Shown here one piece after another: positions 21,538 through 30,562 of a stretch of 64,000 nt of DNA. The stretch is taken from positions 2,348,011 to 2,412,010 of the forward strand of contig NC_019977.1 in assembly GCF_000328665.1 (NCBI RefSeq). The letters run 5' to 3'. A model generated the notes under the pieces. That model did no database searches. It was given only the letters and a program-made list of their open reading frames with translations, and had not been told where the DNA came from. This DNA comes from Methanomethylovorans hollandica DSM 15978 (lineage in GTDB: Archaea; Halobacteriota; Methanosarcinia; Methanosarcinales; Methanosarcinaceae). Position numbers and translations under genes: made by a program. Numbering within the stretch: the first letter of the stretch is position 1; every line of letters starts with the position of its first letter.

Positions 21538-23388
21538 ATGACATTAAAAAAGAAAGAACAAACTTCATTTGTTTCGCAGTTCCTCCCAATGGGCCTTAAA
21601 GAGGCACAACAAAAAGGATGGGAAGAACTTGATGTGATCATTGTTACCGGGGATGCCTACGTAGATCATCCGGGGTTTGGAACAGCCATTATCAGCAGGG
21701 TCCTTGCAGATGCCGGACACCGAGTAGGCATTATTGCACAACCTAAATGGGACAGTATTGAAGACTTTAAGAAATTAGGAAAGCCACGCCTGTTCTTCGC
21801 CGTTAGTGGAGGTAATACAGACTCAATGGTGAGCAACTATACGCCTTCCCAGAGGTTGCGCCATGAAGATGCATATTCCCCTGGAAATAGACCTGGAATG
21901 AGACCGAACAGAGCAACTATTGTCTATTCCAACAGGCTGCGCGAAGCATATCCTGATGTGCCTCTGGTGATAGGTGGCATAGAAGCTTCTTTGCGCCGTT
22001 TTGCTCAATACGACTATTGGTCGGACAAAGTGCGCCAGTCTATTCTGGCGGACACACCAGCCGACCTGCTGGTCTATGGCATGGGTGAACTGCAACTGCT
22101 CCAGATAGCAGAAAGACTGGATAAAGGCGTACCAGTAAAAGAAATAACTGACATCGACGGTACTGTCTGGAAAATGGAAGTAAAAGCATGGAAGGAAAAA
22201 AGAGATGCAATGCTCAGGAACAATATCGAAATACCTTCCTACACCGAAGTGTCACAGGATAAAGTACTCTATTCCAAAGCGTTCAAACTTACATTAGACG
22301 AGCAGGACCCTGTAAGGGGAAGAGGGATAGTACAGGCCCATCCGAAAACAGTGATCATACAGAACAAGCCCATGCGTCATCTTAATGAAAAAGAGCTTGA
22401 CCATGTGTATGAGCTGCCCTATACAAGGAGTGCACACCCATCATACAAAGAACCCATACCTGCCCTTGACATGGCCAGGTTCTCCATCACCACCCACAGA
22501 GGATGTTTTGGTTCTTGCTCTTTCTGTGCTATAGTCCTGCATCAGGGAAGAACTATCTCAAGCCGCAGCATTGAATCAATACTTAGGGAAGCTGAAGGAC
22601 TGAAAAAGATCAAGGGCTTCAAAGGTATTATCAATGGGCTTGGCGGCCCTTCTGCGAATATGTATGGGATGAAATGTGAAAAATGGGAAAAAAAAGGGAC
22701 ATGTACGGACAAATTGTGTATTTATCCTGAAGCCTGTCCCTCACTTAATACAAGCCATAAGAAACTGATAGAACTGATGAGAAGGCTGCGGGAAATACCG
22801 GGTATATCAAAGGTTTTCGTTGGTTATGGCGTACGTTACGATCTGGCACTCCTTGATGAACAGTATATGGAGGAGCTGTGTGCTCATCACGTCAGCGGAC
22901 AGCTCAAGGTAGCACCCGAGCATTACTGCAATGCAGTCACCGATGCCATGAAAAAACCCCGCAGGGAAGTATTTGAAAAATTCGAGCGGAAATACAAGGA
23001 GATCAACAGGAAAGTGGGCAAAGACCAGTACCTTGTGGCATTCTTGATGTCCGGCCATCCCGGATGCACCCTTAACAACATGATCGAAACTGCAGAATAC
23101 ATCAGGGATACGGGAAGATACACAGAGCAGGTGCAGGATTTCACACCCACGCCCATGACTGCTGCCACATGCATGTTCCACACTGGAATTGATCCTTTCA
23201 CAGGCAAGAACATCTATGTTGCAACTTCCAGAAAAGATAAAATGATACAGAGAGCTTTTTTACGGTATAAGGACCCTCAGAATCAAATGCTTGTCTACGA
23301 AGGGCTCAAACGTGCGAACAGACTGGACCTAGTAGGCAATAGCTGGAACTGCCTTATCAGAAGGCCACCGAGGGGAAAAGAAAGGTAA
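21538..23388 (+). CDS. YgiQ family radical SAM protein
   Basis: A large (616 residues) radical S-adenosylmethionine protein of the YgiQ/UPF0313 family. The cluster-binding motif RGCFGSCSFCAIV lies at about 322-334. The N-terminal domain carries the family signature VTGDAYVDHPGFG, and conserved segments IGGIEASLRR and GHPGC are present. The catalysed reaction is unknown. It starts two bases after the preceding gene. Confidence 0.92.
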   Translation: MTLKKKEQTSFVSQFLPMGLKEAQQKGWEELDVIIVTGDAYVDHPGFGTAIISRVLADAGHRVGIIAQPKWDSIEDFKKLGKPRLFFAVSGGNTDSMVSNYTPSQRLRHEDAYSPGNRPGMRPNRATIVYSNRLREAYPDVPLVIGGIEASLRRFAQYDYWSDKVRQSILADTPADLLVYGMGELQLLQIAERLDKGVPVKEITDIDGTVWKMEVKAWKEKRDAMLRNNIEIPSYTEVSQDKVLYSKAFKLTLDEQDPVRGRGIVQAHPKTVIIQNKPMRHLNEKELDHVYELPYTRSAHPSYKEPIPALDMARFSITTHRGCFGSCSFCAIVLHQGRTISSRSIESILREAEGLKKIKGFKGIINGLGGPSANMYGMKCEKWEKKGTCTDKLCIYPEACPSLNTSHKKLIELMRRLREIPGISKVFVGYGVRYDLALLDEQYMEELCAHHVSGQLKVAPEHYCNAVTDAMKKPRREVFEKFERKYKEINRKVGKDQYLVAFLMSGHPGCTLNNMIETAEYIRDTGRYTEQVQDFTPTPMTAATCMFHTGIDPFTGKNIYVATSRKDKMIQRAFLRYKDPQNQMLVYEGLKRANRLDLVGNSWNCLIRRPPRGKER

Positions 23389-23448
23389 CAAGGTTTTAAA
23401 CATGATTTATTAAGCCTAATGGTAAACAAATGAAAGAAAGAGAAAAGG

Positions 23449-24189
23449 TTATTCCTTAACCTCTTCAAAACTCTTTATTTCCGGTTCATACCCTTTTTCA
23501 ATTGAATCCAGCAATTCTTTCTGCTCCACATACTCATATTCCCTTACAGCCAGTCCATCATCGGTTAAAGTGAATTTGCCTAAATAATATCCACTTACAA
23601 GATAGTGCTTTGGGCCGATTTTATTAAATAAGGGATATGTATCCTCCCGAAGGTATAGTAAAACTTTTTCACCTTCTTTAAAAGAGGGTTCATAATCGAC
23701 AGCTATACCTACAACTTCATCTTCTCCTCCTTCAATACGAACTCTGACCTCCTTTTGGTCAAGTGGGTTCTTAAGATACTTGTCCACAGTTATGATGATA
23801 TCAGTATATATAGTAGCATTTCCACCAATATTATCAATTGAATCGTTTTGCCTTTTTCCATCTGGGGTGTTCCATTTTGAAGGTAGGATCTCCTTTACTG
23901 TGCCAATAACAATAGATTCAGATCGCTGGTTTAGCTCAGTAAAATTGAGGTATGCTAGCGATGCACTTATTGGAATTATTATTCTTGGGGAGTTTACTTC
24001 TTCATTGTTGCCTTCCACATGTTGCTCCAGATTGTCATCACTTACTTGAACAGATACTTGTTGCACGTTTTTTTCTGAAGAGCCATTTTGCAAATGTTGT
24101 GTTGGATACCCTGATAAGACTATACCTGCAATTAACACTGATAGCAATCCAATACTCAGTAATCCATATTTTGTTGTTCTATTTACCAT
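23449..24189 (-). CDS. Membrane-anchored extracellular protein, partner of the matrixin-like protease
   Basis: The 246-residue product has an N-terminal hydrophobic helix (LLSIGLLSVLIAGIVLSGY) and a Ser/Asn/Glu-rich spacer to about residue 70, followed by a beta-rich domain with ESIVIGTVKEILPS and KVLLYLRE. It is probably tethered to the outer face of the membrane. It begins nine bases after the stop of the protease gene, so the two are one transcription unit. The function could be an inhibitor, substrate or helper of the protease; I do not recognise the family. Confidence 0.75.
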   Translation of the reverse strand: MVNRTTKYGLLSIGLLSVLIAGIVLSGYPTQHLQNGSSEKNVQQVSVQVSDDNLEQHVEGNNEEVNSPRIIIPISASLAYLNFTELNQRSESIVIGTVKEILPSKWNTPDGKRQNDSIDNIGGNATIYTDIIITVDKYLKNPLDQKEVRVRIEGGEDEVVGIAVDYEPSFKEGEKVLLYLREDTYPLFNKIGPKHYLVSGYYLGKFTLTDDGLAVREYEYVEQKELLDSIEKGYEPEIKSFEEVKE

Positions 24190-24198
24190 TATACCACC

Positions 24199-24753
24199 TT
24201 ATGTCCCGTATATTGCAATAATCCCGTTTTTGTCATCTTGTTCAAGGCTTCTTTTGTCTACAGTGCCTGAATTAATACTTTCAAACATGGTGGCAGTCGT
24301 ACTGGTTGAATGACCCAAACCAACGCCATGTCCAAACTCATGAGCCAATACACTTTGAACATCATATTTGCCTGAAGGACATGTGCTCGAAGTAGACCAA
24401 CTAGAACTGTAATCACTGTTCAACTTAATTAGTATTTTAGATAATCTTGTTGTTCCAGTATAATAAGTCGGAGTGCAGGTCCCCAAAGCATTTGAACCTG
24501 ATCCAAAAGAGGAATACTGTACCTTATTGTTCGAGTTTACAGACCAATAATAACTAAAGTATGCACCAGCGTTTGTCCAACTGTTAGCAGATGCCTTTAC
24601 AGAATTCGTATATCCGCTTGGAATCGAACTATCAATTGTATAACCCACTGAGTGTGCATTCCAGTAATAGTTTGTAGTATATGCTGATGCTGGACATATT
24701 AAACACAACAGCATCAGACAAAACACAATTAGTCGATTTGATATTTTTGTCAT
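24199..24753 (-). CDS. Secreted matrixin-like zinc metalloprotease
   Basis: 184 residues with a signal peptide (hydrophobic stretch 8-20, cleavage near PASA at 21-24). The zinc site HEFGHGVGLGH at about 138-148 is the metzincin consensus, and TATMFES downstream fits the Met-turn. Two cysteines (93 and 125) may form a disulfide. No pro-domain cysteine switch is present, so the enzyme is compact. It is followed immediately by a membrane-anchored partner. Extracellular protein degradation or surface remodelling is inferred. Confidence 0.85.
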   Translation of the reverse strand: MTKISNRLIVFCLMLLCLICPASAYTTNYYWNAHSVGYTIDSSIPSGYTNSVKASANSWTNAGAYFSYYWSVNSNNKVQYSSFGSGSNALGTCTPTYYTGTTRLSKILIKLNSDYSSSWSTSSTCPSGKYDVQSVLAHEFGHGVGLGHSTSTTATMFESINSGTVDKRSLEQDDKNGIIAIYGT

Positions 24754-25151
24754 ATATTTACCTCATTATTTTTGAGGCAAGAACACGATAGATTTAAGTT
24801 TAGTAAAACTAACATAGTCTTGCCTCAGGGCGTTTGGGGTTCAAATTTACTTTGCAGGTTTCGTTTGAACCCCATTCCGCATTATCGGTTGTGGCGTAAC
24901 TCAATTAAATTTGTTTAGATAAAAATTTTACTGTTATGCCATCAAACTGAGAATTTGTTTGCTACCTTAATACATAAAGAAGATAAATTGCATTAATATT
25001 GAATACTTTTGCAAGACTGTAGCAATATGTAATGGTATGAATGCTTTTATGGCTATGAACTAGGATGTTGAACAGAGAAATACTATTGAATTTGAATCGC
25101 AGAGGTACCGCATTAAAAGAGAAAAGAGTTTTTAAGTAAAAGCCCTCTAAA
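24754..25151. other. Intergenic region with paired inverted repeats
   Basis: No gene is seen. The first 120 bases hold two consecutive inverted repeats (listed separately); the remainder is AT-rich with no further structure I could identify. It separates the protease unit from the GlcF-like gene, both on the minus strand, so it should hold the promoter of the protease. Confidence 0.5.
24773..24873. repeat. Two tandem inverted repeats upstream of the matrixin-like gene
   Basis: TGAGGCAAGA (24773-24782) pairs with TCTTGCCTCA (24818-24827); GGGGTTCAAA (24836-24845) pairs with TTTGAACCCC (24864-24873). Both are perfect 10-bp stems and lie 8 bases apart. They could form a structured RNA leader or a small RNA, or be ends of a lost element. 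Confidence 0.6.
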
Positions 25152-26207
25152 CTATTTCATTGCCATTTCCAGCAGATCAAGGACATCAATAACTTCGACT
25201 TTTGGTCCTCCACGCTTAAGATTTGTCCTGCACAGAGGACAGGACGTGACTAGATAATCCACACCTTCGGGTATCTCTTCCAGGCGTTTCTTTGAAAGGG
25301 CCATAGACAGGTCAGGATAACCTTTCAGCACTCCACCACCCGCACCACAGCAGCGGGATTGCTCGTGATGGGATCTCATTTCCTTGAGTTCACAGATCGA
25401 TGTGATGATCTTCCGGGGTGCATCAAAGATGCCATTGCATCTTCCCAGATGACAGGGATCATGATAGGTCACTGTGATGTCCAGATGTTTGAGGTCCATC
25501 TCTTGAAGACGCTCTGCCAGGAACTCTGAAACATGCATCACTTTCAGATCACTGTGATAATCGTTCTTAAGAGTGGTATAACATCCTGCGCAGCCTGTGA
25601 TGATGGTATGCGCACCGATCCTTCTTATCTGTTCCAGATTCTTAGATACAAGGGCATCCGGGTCCAAACCTGTACGGAACAGGGGTGAACCGCAGCAAAC
25701 CTCCTCAGGGATCAGGGTGACATCGAACTTCTTAAGCAGATCAAATGTCCTGCGTGTAAGCTCAGGATACCTGTAAGAACCTAGACATCCCACAAAAAAA
25801 ACGTAAGGAGCATGCTCTTTGATGTCGGCGGCATCTTCAAGCCAGGCATGACGATACTGTGTTTCTCCAAGAGGATTGCCCGCTAATGAAGCGGCATCAC
25901 GCAATGCTGCCTGAGCATCCGTCATTCTGCCCTTAAGCACAAGCTGGTGGCGGGCATCCTGGACAACCTGAACGGGAGAGGCGCCTGAAGGGCACATCTG
26001 TTCGCACAGCCCGCAGGTCGTGCATGTATTGAGGCTGTTCAGCACGTCCTGATCTGCCTCAAGACCTTGAGAAACACCATGAGCAACAAGCATACGACCT
26101 CTGGAGCTTGCTGATTCCCAGCCTACCTGCTCAAAAACAGGACATACTGACCTGCATGTACCACAACGTACACATTTAAGGATGGATCTCAGATCAAGAT
26201 TGGACAT
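25152..26207 (-). CDS. GlcF-like iron-sulfur/CCG-domain subunit of an FAD-linked oxidase
   Basis: 351 residues. Two [4Fe-4S] motifs lie at the N-terminus: CVRCGTCRSVCPVFE and CTTCGLCEQMCPSG. Two CCG-domain repeats follow: CCGSPLF..GCAGC and YHDPCHLGR..RCCGAGGG. This is the architecture of glycolate oxidase GlcF and HdrD-type proteins, which pass electrons from the FAD subunit to a membrane carrier or a thiol/disulfide. It lies directly downstream of the GlcD-like gene with one base between the frames, so they form a two-subunit enzyme. Confidence 0.9.
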   Translation of the reverse strand: MSNLDLRSILKCVRCGTCRSVCPVFEQVGWESASSRGRMLVAHGVSQGLEADQDVLNSLNTCTTCGLCEQMCPSGASPVQVVQDARHQLVLKGRMTDAQAALRDAASLAGNPLGETQYRHAWLEDAADIKEHAPYVFFVGCLGSYRYPELTRRTFDLLKKFDVTLIPEEVCCGSPLFRTGLDPDALVSKNLEQIRRIGAHTIITGCAGCYTTLKNDYHSDLKVMHVSEFLAERLQEMDLKHLDITVTYHDPCHLGRCNGIFDAPRKIITSICELKEMRSHHEQSRCCGAGGGVLKGYPDLSMALSKKRLEEIPEGVDYLVTSCPLCRTNLKRGGPKVEVIDVLDLLEMAMK

Positions 26208-26208
26208 A

Positions 26209-27591
26209 TCACACCCCCATCTTGCCGGGATTCAGTATCCCTTTAGGATCAAGGGCCTTCTTGATAGTGATCATGACATCCAATGCATTTCCCAGTTCCA
26301 GGCGCATGTATTCAGATCTCGCACTTCCCACGCCGTGCTCTGCAGTGACCGTGCCACCGATCTCAATGGCTGTACGGTGGATCTTATCAGCTGCAGCGTT
26401 CAGCTTTTTCCAGGCCTCGTCGCTGAGCATGTCTATACACATGCCTGTATGCAGGTTGCCATCTCCAATGTGACCATAGGTCATGATAGGCAGCTTGAAC
26501 TCTCTGGAGATCTCATCCACCTTACGCAGCATTCTTGGGATCTCTTTTATGGGGACGCCAACATCCTCTCCAACATAGACCCTGGTACGCATGGGGTCCA
26601 GACGCGAGATTGCTGCACCCACCAGCCTGCGGGCAGCCCATATCTCATCCCTTTCTTTCTTATCCGAAGCTGTCCTGATATCTGAAGACAAGCCTTCACA
26701 TGTTTTTACTATGAGACCGATACCTTCCTTTACTTCAGCTTCAGTACCATCAACTTCAAAAAGAAGAATGGCACCGGCAAGCGGAAGGCCTAATTTAGGA
26801 TCATACGTATTTATTGCCCGGATAATATTCGCATCCAGTATCTCGCATGCAGAAGGAATTATCCCTGATGAGAGAACTCTCACAACAGCTTTACCTGCAA
26901 TTTCAGGGCTATCGAATGAAGCAAATAGGACAGAGCTTTCTTTGGGAATGGCACGCACCTTGATTATTGCCTGGGTGATGATACCAAGAGTACCCTCCGA
27001 ACCGACCATGAGATCAGTGAGAGAATAACCTACAACTGTTTTCATTGTTTTTGAGCCTGTTCTTATTATTTTCCCATCTGCCATCACTACCTCAAGACCA
27101 AGCACATAACTGCGAGTAGTACCATATTTCACGGAGCGCATTCCACTGCCATTATTGGCAATGAGACCTCCCAGAGTGCACATTGCAGAACTTCCTGGGT
27201 CCGGAGGGAAGAAAAAGCCGTATGGTTCCAGGGCCTTATTGAGCTTTTCCTGAACTATCCCCGGTTCCACTACCACCTGGAGATTATCAAAATCCATTTC
27301 CACTATCCTGTTCATTCCAGACATATCAAGGACAATTCCACCTTCCAAAGGAACACAGCCACCCGACAAACCTGTGCCGGCTCCCCTGGTAGTCACCGGA
27401 ATACCATGCTCATAAGCGATCCTGACAATATCTGAAACCTGAACAGTAGTCAGTGGTTTAATGACAAGTTCCGGCATACCTCTTATCTGAGAAGCATCAG
27501 AGGAATAACAATAGAGCTCACAGGTAGCAGCAGATAGATTGTCCTTACCTACGATCTTTCCTATTTTTTCGATTAGGTCAACATTGAGCAT
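26209..27591 (-). CDS. GlcD-like FAD-linked 2-hydroxyacid oxidase subunit
   Basis: A flavoprotein of the VAO/PCMH family related to glycolate oxidase GlcD and D-lactate dehydrogenase. The FAD-binding segment TTRGAGTGLSGGCVP is at about 72-86, GGLIANNGSGMRS follows, and the C-terminal GHIGDGNLH and TAEHGVGSAR motifs complete the family set. I chose the ATG at 27591 (461 residues); an in-frame GTG at 27642 would add 17 residues. A TATA-like box (TATAAA) lies near 27655 on the minus strand. With the GlcF-like subunit it probably oxidises D-lactate or another 2-hydroxyacid. Confidence 0.9.
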   Translation of the reverse strand: MLNVDLIEKIGKIVGKDNLSAATCELYCYSSDASQIRGMPELVIKPLTTVQVSDIVRIAYEHGIPVTTRGAGTGLSGGCVPLEGGIVLDMSGMNRIVEMDFDNLQVVVEPGIVQEKLNKALEPYGFFFPPDPGSSAMCTLGGLIANNGSGMRSVKYGTTRSYVLGLEVVMADGKIIRTGSKTMKTVVGYSLTDLMVGSEGTLGIITQAIIKVRAIPKESSVLFASFDSPEIAGKAVVRVLSSGIIPSACEILDANIIRAINTYDPKLGLPLAGAILLFEVDGTEAEVKEGIGLIVKTCEGLSSDIRTASDKKERDEIWAARRLVGAAISRLDPMRTRVYVGEDVGVPIKEIPRMLRKVDEISREFKLPIMTYGHIGDGNLHTGMCIDMLSDEAWKKLNAAADKIHRTAIEIGGTVTAEHGVGSARSEYMRLELGNALDVMITIKKALDPKGILNPGKMGV

Positions 27592-27692
27592 AGCTTTGAT
27601 TTTAGAGAAGTGGTCATTATTTAAAGATATCGGTGATATCACAGAAATTTATAGCAAACATTTACATCTAACTATGTAGTATCCTACAAAGA

Positions 27693-29525
27693 ATGACACG
27701 ATATTTCGAGGTATACCAGAGAGATGGTGCAGCAAGAAAGGGAAGGCTGCTCCTTTCCAGAACTATTGAGACCCCATACGTCCTGAAAACCGAGACTCTG
27801 AAAGATAATACTGGACCAATCGTAGATGCTGGCTCCTTGTGGGAAATAGGGAATGTAGAAAAAGCTGAACATAGGCTGGAACAGCTTAGAAGAGAAATCG
27901 GGGACAATAGGCTGATCATATTACCTCATATGTGTCTTGTACCTGATGCTCCTGACTGCATACCGGAATCCTTGGAAATGCTTGTATCAAATACTGGAGC
28001 TACCGGAAGGGTATACCGTGAAGGAAGAGCTCAGAAAGCTGCCGATCTTTACATACTTGAGGGAGCAGCTGTCTTTGAGAACAACGCAAGGGCATTACTG
28101 GAAAAAGTACTTGATATGAAAGATAATATGCCAGATGATACAGCATTATACCTCCCTGGTATCTGCCTTCCAGAAAACCTTGCAATGCTTGTGTACATCG
28201 GAGCCGATGTGCTGGATACCACTAAGGCCACTGTCGCAGCATATAAGGATATGTATCTAACCCATGCAGGCAGTTTCCGTCTGGCATCACTTTCTGAACT
28301 GCCTTGCAGATGTTCTACCTGTGCATCTATCACTGCAGATGAACTGAAAAATATGGACAAAACTTCCAGATCACAAATGCTCGAAAAGCATAATATAAAT
28401 GCAATGGAAGCTGAGCTTGCCCTGGTAAGAGAAAAGATATCTTCAGGCAATCTTCGGGAATACGTGGATGGGCAATGCCGTACCAGACCCTGGCTTACTG
28501 CACTGTTGAGACTGCTGGACAGAGAATATCAACATATTGAGAGGGGAACTCCGATCACACGCAATGTGGAGATGCTTGCTAATTCAGGAGATTCTCTCAC
28601 AAGACCGGAGGTTGTGAGGTTTGCACGTAGGATACAGGAAAGATACACTCCTCCTGAACTGGATGTACTTCTGCTCTTGCCATGCTCCGCAAAGAAACCC
28701 TATTCCATTTCACAATCCCACCAGAAGTTCGGTCTGGCTCTGGGCAAGTACCGCAAATTTGTACATGAGGTAATAATTACATCACCTCTTGGGATAGTTC
28801 CCAGAGAACTTGAGCTGACATATCCGGCAGCTCATTATGATGTTGCTGTAACAGGTCACTGGGATGCCGAAGAAATGAAGTGGGTTTCAGAATGTCTTGA
28901 AGACTATCTTTCAAAGCACAGGTATGCTGCAATAGTGGCACATGTAGATGGAGCTTACAAGCAGATATGCGAGATGGTAGCCGATAAGCTTGGCCTGGAG
29001 ATACACTTCACGAACACCGGCAGTGTCACTTCTCATGAGTCCCTCAGGAACCTTAGTAAGATGATGGAAGGACTGTGCACAGGGCGGACTATGAATGAAA
29101 CAAAAAGGAAAGCCTCTATGTTGCGGGCCATTGCGGACTACCAGTTTGGAAAGGGGGCAGGAGAAATAGTAGTTCCGGATAATTCGGAAATTAAGGGACC
29201 TTTTCCCAGATATCAATCATTTTATGAAAAAACCCAGCTTACAACCCTGATACCCCAGTATGGAACACTGGCAGTTACTATTGAAGGAGCGGAAATGATG
29301 ATCCCACGCAATTCCTGCATTGTCCGGATAGACGACTTCATGCCAAGAGGTTCTATTCTCGCCCCGGGGATCCTGGAAGCCGACCATGCCATTCGAGAAG
29401 GGGACGAAGTGTTTGTGGTAGGAGAAAAAGCAATTGGTGTTGGCCGGGCACGTATGAACGGGAAGGAGATGAGCATGTCTACAAGAGGCCAGGCAATAGA
29501 CCTGCGCCATGTAAAACCTAAATGA
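27693..29525 (+). CDS. arcS: Archaeosine synthase subunit alpha
   Basis: Helps convert preQ0 at tRNA position 15 to archaeosine. The 610-residue protein begins with a TGT-like barrel (MTRYFEVYQRDGAARKGRL), has a CRCSTC/C-type zinc cluster near residue 205-210, and the ArcS core motif PCSAKKPYSISQSHQKF at about 330-346. A C-terminal PUA domain (VTIEGAEMMIPRNS through VGVGRARM-type strand) ends the protein. Length and order match methanogen ArcS rather than the transglycosylase TgtA. The next gene overlaps its stop or starts 15 bases after it. Confidence 0.9.
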   Translation: MTRYFEVYQRDGAARKGRLLLSRTIETPYVLKTETLKDNTGPIVDAGSLWEIGNVEKAEHRLEQLRREIGDNRLIILPHMCLVPDAPDCIPESLEMLVSNTGATGRVYREGRAQKAADLYILEGAAVFENNARALLEKVLDMKDNMPDDTALYLPGICLPENLAMLVYIGADVLDTTKATVAAYKDMYLTHAGSFRLASLSELPCRCSTCASITADELKNMDKTSRSQMLEKHNINAMEAELALVREKISSGNLREYVDGQCRTRPWLTALLRLLDREYQHIERGTPITRNVEMLANSGDSLTRPEVVRFARRIQERYTPPELDVLLLLPCSAKKPYSISQSHQKFGLALGKYRKFVHEVIITSPLGIVPRELELTYPAAHYDVAVTGHWDAEEMKWVSECLEDYLSKHRYAAIVAHVDGAYKQICEMVADKLGLEIHFTNTGSVTSHESLRNLSKMMEGLCTGRTMNETKRKASMLRAIADYQFGKGAGEIVVPDNSEIKGPFPRYQSFYEKTQLTTLIPQYGTLAVTIEGAEMMIPRNSCIVRIDDFMPRGSILAPGILEADHAIREGDEVFVVGEKAIGVGRARMNGKEMSMSTRGQAIDLRHVKPK

Positions 29526-29539
29526 CATGGTCCGGTAGC

Positions 29540-30061
29540 ATGAATATAAGGATTCGGAACTTCAAAACTGACGACTTTGAAGATGTGCTGTACATAGAAT
29601 CGGAGTCGTTTACAGAACACAATCCTTTTGCTTACATGCACTTTTATGAAATGCATGGGGATATGTTCCTGGTTGCTGAATACCTGGACTTTATAGTTGG
29701 TTTCATAATGGGATACAGGTTGAACGAAACTGAGGGAAGAGTGTTTTCTCTTGCTGTGAGAGAGGAATTCCAGGGAAGAGGCATAGGAGCGATGCTTCTG
29801 GACTCGTTGTTCAAAGTTTTCTATTCGAACCTTTTGAAATATGCAACTCTGGAAGTGAGGACAAGTAACTTAAAGGCCAGAAACCTTTATCGCAAGATGG
29901 GGTTCATTCCATGCTGGATAGAAAAAGAATACTATTCAGATGGAGAAGATGGGATAATAATGAAACTTAAATTATCTTCATATAGGTTCCATGACCTGGA
30001 CCTCTTTGCAAAAAAAATAGAGAGCATATCCATGAGGGATAGTGAACGGTTTGATAAATGA
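29540..30061 (+). CDS. GNAT family N-acetyltransferase (RimI-like)
   Basis: About 173 residues. The acetyl-CoA-binding motif A reads VREEFQGRGIGAMLLDSL, preceded by FSLAV and followed by LEVRTSNLKARNLYRKMGF, which is typical of protein N-terminal acetyltransferases of the RimI/Ard1 type. I prefer the ATG at 29540; an ATG at 29522 overlaps the arcS stop codon. Translational coupling to arcS is likely either way. Confidence 0.88.
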   Translation: MNIRIRNFKTDDFEDVLYIESESFTEHNPFAYMHFYEMHGDMFLVAEYLDFIVGFIMGYRLNETEGRVFSLAVREEFQGRGIGAMLLDSLFKVFYSNLLKYATLEVRTSNLKARNLYRKMGFIPCWIEKEYYSDGEDGIIMKLKLSSYRFHDLDLFAKKIESISMRDSERFDK

Positions 30062-30083
30062 TCGTTTTCTGAATGGCAGGAGT

Positions 30084-30371
30084 TCAGAAATTTTCATGCA
30101 TGATACTATGCTGCATACGTGTGGCAAGCTCTTTCATTCTTTCAGACGTTTTGCCAAAACCTGATAAGTCATCCTTGGACATTACGGATGCAAGAGTGTT
30201 ACCCAGTACAAAGATAGCGAGCTTATGTTCAGCCTTGCTTCTATGCACATGTACCGGACTTATTGCCAGAGAGTCATATGCTGAAAATGCATTTGTAAAA
30301 CCTTTTTCCTCCAGGATGCTTTTCATTTGTGCCATTAAAGTGTGCAACTGAATCAATTCGTCTTTGTGCAT
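30084..30371 (-). CDS. UPF0058 family protein
   Basis: A small archaeal protein of 95 residues matching UPF0058 (MHKDELIQLHTLMAQMK at the start, ISPVHVHRSKAEHKLAIF in the middle). The His/Lys-rich central motif is a family signature. Function unknown. A second in-frame ATG 12 bases upstream (30383) is possible. A TATA-like sequence lies at about 30487-30503 on the minus strand. Confidence 0.85.
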   Translation of the reverse strand: MHKDELIQLHTLMAQMKSILEEKGFTNAFSAYDSLAISPVHVHRSKAEHKLAIFVLGNTLASVMSKDDLSGFGKTSERMKELATRMQHSIMHENF

Positions 30372-30562
30372 ACCAACCAACATACCCTTTTTTAGTTGTA
30401 CATTGTGCTATTGTGCACTGATGAAATTAATGTACGAGCATAGATCGATTGATTTCAATAAAAGCCTATTCTCGGAAATATGTATCCGCTTATATAATAT
30501 ATAAATACAACTTAAAAAAGAAAATAAAAACTTAAAAAAAATTATGGATTGACCATTTAGAC

